DNA of 64,000 bases from an uncultured Gammaproteobacteria bacterium. GTDB taxonomy: Bacteria > Pseudomonadota > Gammaproteobacteria > Steroidobacterales > XN24. Location: positions 1 to 64,000 of the forward strand of contig CAMYOC010000032.1 in assembly GCA_947259915.1 (NCBI GenBank). The letters are read 5' to 3'. A program made the translations under genes and the position numbers. The notes beneath the pieces were generated by a model. It worked only from the letters and a program-made list of their open reading frames with translations, ran no database searches and was not told the DNA's origin. Position 1 is the stretch's first letter. Each line of letters starts with the position of its first letter. Below, one piece after another: positions 60,785 to 64,000 of the stretch.

Positions 60785-60805
60785 GTCGTGTTCTCCGGTC
60801 TGTGC

Positions 60806-62629
60806 CTAGTAGTCGTAGGTCAGGGTAGCGTATACACCGCGACCGGCGGTGTTGTAGCCCGCCGGGAGTTCGTAATCCTTGTCCAGCAGATTTTCGACCT
60901 TCGCGCGCAGGTTCAGGTGGCGCGACAGCTGAGCCCGGGCCGACAGGTTGAGCAGGGCATAACCGGCCAGGGTCTGATCGCCGAAATCCAGTCGATCATC
61001 GGTAGTGAGAAAATTCAGCCCGATTTCGTGAGCACCGATCTGACGGACGATAGTGAGGGTGAATAAGTTGTCTGCCCGTCGCAACAGCTTTTCGCCGGTA
61101 GTCCGGTCTCGCGGGTCCTGGACGGTGGCTTCGCCACGGATCTGCCAGTGCTCGCCCCGATACTCATAGGCCACCTCCGTGCCGGTGATCCGTGCCTTCT
61201 CCACATTCCGATTCTCGCCGATAAAATTGGCCGGGTCGGTAAACACGAACTCGATCAGGTCCTTGATCCGGTTCTTGAAGGCTCCGATCCGCAGCGTCTG
61301 GCGATCGCCGATACGCTGGATAAAATTGAAGTCCCAGCTTTGGGAAATCTCCGGGTCGAGGCCGGGGTTGCCGCCGAAGCCGTACAGGTCGAGACTGCTG
61401 GGCGCCCGGAACGCACGCCCGGCACTGGCGGTAAAACGCAGACCGCGTCCGAGGTCGAGACCGTAATCCAGGTTCCAGCTGTTCTCGGCACCAAACACCT
61501 CGTGGTCGGTGCGCCGCACTGCGGCGACGAAGCGATGGCGGCCGAGTTGGCCGATGGATTGCAAATAGAGCGCATCCACATCCTGATGTACATCGCCGCT
61601 GCCGGGCCGCTTCTCCAGCGGCGTGCCGAAGATTGTGCCGGAGGTCTGCTCGCGGCTGCCGTTGAAGCCTGCGACCAATTCCAGCCACGGCCGGAGCGTA
61701 AAGTCGTTTTGCCAGTCAAGCTCGTAGCGGTCGGTGCGGGTAAAGTCCGACGGATTAAACGCGCCGCGCCCCTGGTCGATCTTGTCGATGACCCGGCTTA
61801 AGGCCAGACGCGTCTGCCAGGCGTCGGTGGGGTCGGCTTCAAGCCTGAGTTCCCCCATGCTGTCGGTGTATTGCTGGCGCACCGGCAGCAGAAAGAAATC
61901 CGCATATTCCGTGGTGCCATGAGCGCGCCAGTAGCGGGCGCTGAGTCTGGCCTGGCCGAGTTCTGTCTGGCCCCATCCGTCTATGGTCAGGTTGTCGTAG
62001 CCGGCGTCGTCATCGCTGGCCTTGAACGTCGGAAAGCCATCCGTATCCAGCCATGAGACGTTGACCCCACCTGCCGCAACGTCGCCGGCCAGCGCAAGTT
62101 CGCCCGCTGCCTTGCGCGTGCCGTACCGGCCGCCACCGGATTCCGCTCTGGCCCGGACCCCGCTGGTATCTTTGCGCGTGATGATGTTGATCACGCCGCC
62201 AACCGCTTCGGAGCCATAGAGCGCGGCGCGCGGGCCCTTTACGATCTCGATGCGTTCGACGATATCCGGTGAGACGTTTTGTATCGCGGCCGCGCCGGTG
62301 GTGCCGGCGTTGATGCGCACGCCGTCGAGCAGTACCAGCGTGTGATCGCTCTCGGCGCCGCGGATAAACACCGATGTGACCTGGCCTGGTCCGCCGTTGC
62401 GCGCCACTTCGATGCCGCCGTGGAAACGCAGCAGCTCGGCCACGTCCACTGCCATACTGCGCTCGATTTCGGCGCGATCGATGATCGTCACCGGTGCCAG
62501 GGTGTGCTCGGCGGAGACAGAAGTCCGGGTCGCGGTCACGACGACCGGCGCCAGCTCACGCCGATTGTCCTCGGCGGCCGCCGGCAATACGGCCAGCAGC
62601 GCAACGGCGAGAGGGATCAGTCTGCGCAT
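60806..62629 (-). CDS. btuB: TonB-dependent vitamin B12 receptor BtuB
   Basis: Outer-membrane beta-barrel of 607 residues. ATG 62629 follows GGAG and gives a signal ending LPAAAED. TonB box region APVVVTATR, plug domain with VFIRGAESDHTLVLLDGVRI, IEIVKGPRAALYGSEAVGGV, then a 22-strand barrel ending in YATLTYDY with terminal Tyr. The cobalamin riboswitch upstream supports B12 as substrate. Upstream start at 62659 is disfavoured. Confidence 0.95.
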   Translation of the reverse strand: MRRLIPLAVALLAVLPAAAEDNRRELAPVVVTATRTSVSAEHTLAPVTIIDRAEIERSMAVDVAELLRFHGGIEVARNGGPGQVTSVFIRGAESDHTLVLLDGVRINAGTTGAAAIQNVSPDIVERIEIVKGPRAALYGSEAVGGVINIITRKDTSGVRARAESGGGRYGTRKAAGELALAGDVAAGGVNVSWLDTDGFPTFKASDDDAGYDNLTIDGWGQTELGQARLSARYWRAHGTTEYADFFLLPVRQQYTDSMGELRLEADPTDAWQTRLALSRVIDKIDQGRGAFNPSDFTRTDRYELDWQNDFTLRPWLELVAGFNGSREQTSGTIFGTPLEKRPGSGDVHQDVDALYLQSIGQLGRHRFVAAVRRTDHEVFGAENSWNLDYGLDLGRGLRFTASAGRAFRAPSSLDLYGFGGNPGLDPEISQSWDFNFIQRIGDRQTLRIGAFKNRIKDLIEFVFTDPANFIGENRNVEKARITGTEVAYEYRGEHWQIRGEATVQDPRDRTTGEKLLRRADNLFTLTIVRQIGAHEIGLNFLTTDDRLDFGDQTLAGYALLNLSARAQLSRHLNLRAKVENLLDKDYELPAGYNTAGRGVYATLTYDY

Positions 62630-62761
62630 CGAGGTCTCCGGCTGCGTGCACGCCCGCACGCAACATACCGATCAAAAACCGGTTGCGGAGGCGTCAGCGG
62701 CAGATGCAACAGAGACTCTGCCCGGTCAGTCCGCCCCACGCGGATCCGGTCGTGTCCTGTC

Positions 62762-62967
62762 GGGCCGGTCTCCGGGCTTACGAGCGGGGCTTACGCCCCG
62801 GTCACGTCGCCTTCCCGCCCGTACGGGGCAGTGGCTGCGGCTGCATGAGCCGACGATGACGCGACCTTGACTCGATTACCGTTGCGGGGGCAGCGCCGGA
62901 TTATCCCTGGGAGGATCACCGGCTTCCCGTTATCCCGACACGTTTCGTCGGGAGCACCCGAGCAGGT
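62762..62967 (-). ncRNA. Cobalamin (adenosylcobalamin) riboswitch controlling btuB
   Basis: Read on the minus strand, the conserved core is nearly complete: GGGAAGCCGGTG, AATCCGGCGCTGCCCCCGCA with ACGGTAA, the B12 box AGCCACTG, GGGAAGGCG, and the closing AAGCCCGGAGACCGGCC. It lies between the btuB promoter and gene, 133 bases before the start. The stretch 62630-62761 would hold the expression platform; I see no strong terminator there, so translational control is likelier. The whole 62630-63062 gap contains only this leader, the promoter, and the hisN upstream region. Confidence 0.95.
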
Positions 62968-62973
62968 GCTGGC

Positions 62974-63002
62974 ACTCTAGGCAGCGCGGCCAGGGCTGTC
63001 AA
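62974..63002 (-). promoter_or_regulatory. Sigma-70 promoter of the btuB riboswitch transcript
   Basis: On the minus strand TTGACA (63002-62997), a 17-base spacer and TAGAGT (62979-62974): perfect -35, 4 of 6 -10, ideal spacing. Start expected near 62967, the first base of the riboswitch. Confidence 0.8.
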
Positions 63003-63062
63003 CCGGCGCTGGCGGCTCTGCTATCGATTAGAATCAGAGTCTCCACTGCCACCGGCAACATC

Positions 63063-63824
63063 ATGCAACAGAGTCCATATTTGATCGCAGCGCTGGAGGC
63101 TGCCCGCGCGGCGGCCGACGTGATCCGCCACTACTACCGGGGCCAGCTCGAAGTCAGCCTCAAGGCCGACAACAGCCCGGTAACCCGCGCTGACGTGGAG
63201 GCGGAGCAGGTCATCCGCAAGACGATCTCACTGCGTTTCCCGGAACATGGTTTCTATGGCGAGGAGACCGGACGGGACGACAGGGATTCGGACTTTCTTT
63301 GGCTGGTAGATCCTATCGACGGCACCAAGAGCTTTGTGCGCCGCTATCCATTCTTCTCGACTCAGATCGCGCTGATGCAGCGGGGGCGGATCATCCTGGG
63401 CGTGTCCAGCGCGCCCGCCTTTGAGGAGATCGCCTGGGCCGAAAGCGGCGGTGGCGCGTGGCTCGACGGCGAGCCGATACGGGTGAGCGAGATCGACCGT
63501 CTGGATCAGGCCGCCGTCTCCACCGGCAATCTGCGCACGCTGGCCAGCGGTGACCGTTGGGCGGGGTGGGGCGAGGTCGTGTCGCGAGTCGACCGCATCC
63601 GTGGCTACGGCGACTTCTATCACTACCATCTGCTGGCCTCCGGCCGCATCGACGCGGTCGTCGAGTCCGACGTGAATATCCTCGATATCGCCGCACTGTC
63701 GCTGATCGTGGAGGAGGCCGGGGGTCGTTTTACCGACCTGCAGGGCGCCGCACCGGGTCTGGAAACCACCAGCGTGCTGGCCAGCAACGGGCGCTTGCAC
63801 GAGGCTATCCAGCGTTTCCTGTGA
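63063..63824 (+). CDS. Inositol-monophosphatase family; probable histidinol-phosphatase HisN
   Basis: Mg-dependent phosphatase of 253 residues. Metal-site motifs are HGFYGEETGRDD (Glu), WLVDPIDGTKSFVRRYPFF (Asp-Pro-x-Asp-Gly-Thr) and SDVNILDIAALSLIVEEAGG. The TKSFVRRYPFF sequence is typical of HisN-type enzymes, which dephosphorylate histidinol phosphate; substrate remains inferred. Its stop overlaps the next start (GTGA). Confidence 0.88.
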   Translation: MQQSPYLIAALEAARAAADVIRHYYRGQLEVSLKADNSPVTRADVEAEQVIRKTISLRFPEHGFYGEETGRDDRDSDFLWLVDPIDGTKSFVRRYPFFSTQIALMQRGRIILGVSSAPAFEEIAWAESGGGAWLDGEPIRVSEIDRLDQAAVSTGNLRTLASGDRWAGWGEVVSRVDRIRGYGDFYHYHLLASGRIDAVVESDVNILDIAALSLIVEEAGGRFTDLQGAAPGLETTSVLASNGRLHEAIQRFL

Positions 63825-64000
63825 CGGTCCCGATCTACTGGGTGGATGCGTTCGAGGAGGGGCCGTTCACCGGCAACCCTGCCGCCGTGTGTCTACTCGA
63901 ACACTGGCTCGGCGACGACCTGATGCAGGCCATCGCCCGCGAGAACAATCTCTCGGAGACCGCGTTCCTGGTCCCGGCCGACGATGGCTGGCAGATCCGC
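63821..64000 (+). CDS. PhzF-family isomerase, 5' part
   Basis: First 60 codons of a PhzF-type protein, cut by the window end. The start IYWVDAFEEGPFTGNPAAVCLL and the catalytic-Glu segment ARENNLSETAFL are family signatures. GTG at 63821 overlaps the phosphatase stop by 4 bases. PhzF homologues act on phenazine precursors or unknown substrates; no phenazine genes are seen, so it is likely a general family member. Confidence 0.92.
   Translation, partial: MTVPIYWVDAFEEGPFTGNPAAVCLLEHWLGDDLMQAIARENNLSETAFLVPADDGWQIR

Noticed and set aside
1..64000. tRNA, rRNA, CRISPR arrays, insertion sequences, prophage
   Set aside because: No tRNA-like cloverleaf, spaced direct repeats, transposase, integrase or phage structural protein was recognised in reading both strands; a tool scan could still find a degraded copy.

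Overview
The window is high-GC, densely packed chromosomal DNA with no insertion sequences, phage genes, tRNA, rRNA or CRISPR arrays that I can see. The gene set points to a Gammaproteobacterium: uppP, cca, slt, degQ, an NrdJa/NrdJb split class II ribonucleotide reductase, ampDE, a PilGHIJ-ChpA-ChpC twitching chemosensory cluster, yggS-proC-yggT-yggU beside pilT-pilU, and the gshB-tonB-yqgE-ruvX-pyrB order known from Pseudomonas-type genomes. An affiliation near the purple-sulfur or Xanthomonas-like lineages is an inference from this mix, not something I could test. Translational coupling is very common (ATGA, GTGA, TTGA and possibly CTGA stop/start overlaps).

Region by region. 1-8.9 kb: housekeeping and envelope genes (uppP end, cca, a lipoprotein aminopeptidase, an NDUFA9-like reductase, slt, a TSUP permease), then a stress pair, degQ and hsp20, with a near-consensus heat-shock promoter before hsp20. 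9.0-12.35 kb: nrdJa-nrdJb behind a control region with two NrdR-box-like sites, a sigma70-like promoter and a perfect 24-bp palindrome, closed by a strong terminator. 12.4-25.1 kb: a long run of plus-strand genes, the least conventional part. It holds three unknown small or secreted proteins, a Tat-signal epimerase, an M49-like peptidase, a patatin-like protein, a CysZ-like permease, a tightly coupled 2OG oxygenase / L,D-transpeptidase / 2OG oxygenase / amidase block, ppnN, and several small unknown ORFs. 25.1-33 kb: msrB, a TonB-like protein, PEBP, rocD, an antiporter-hydrolase-TerB operon, an HU protein with a basic tail, DUF4426, yggU and yggT.

33-45 kb: proC and yggS, then three PilT/PilU-type ATPases in a row on the other strand. 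Facing them is the long minus-strand operon gshB-apbE-NusG_II-Gx transporter-tonB-yqgE-ruvX-pyrB-pyrK-like. 45-54.5 kb: the complete Pil-Chp chemosensory operon, which controls type IV pili whose retraction motors are encoded nearby. 54.5-64 kb: rsmE, bioA, argE, ampDE, then a vitamin B12 block (btuF, PduO-type adenosyltransferase, btuB) in which btuB lies behind a canonical cobalamin riboswitch and a TTGACA/TAGAGT promoter, and finally a hisN-like phosphatase and the start of a phzF-family gene.

Two themes link distant genes. Cobalamin is taken up (btuB, btuF), adenosylated (PduO type) and used by NrdJ. Twitching motility is represented by both motors and chemosensory control. The most interesting context is the ApbE/NusG_II/Gx-transporter module inserted, with 4-bp overlaps at every junction, into the otherwise standard gshB-tonB operon; it resembles flavin-dependent extracytoplasmic electron-transfer modules. 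Second is the 2OG oxygenase / L,D-transpeptidase / 2OG oxygenase / amidase block.
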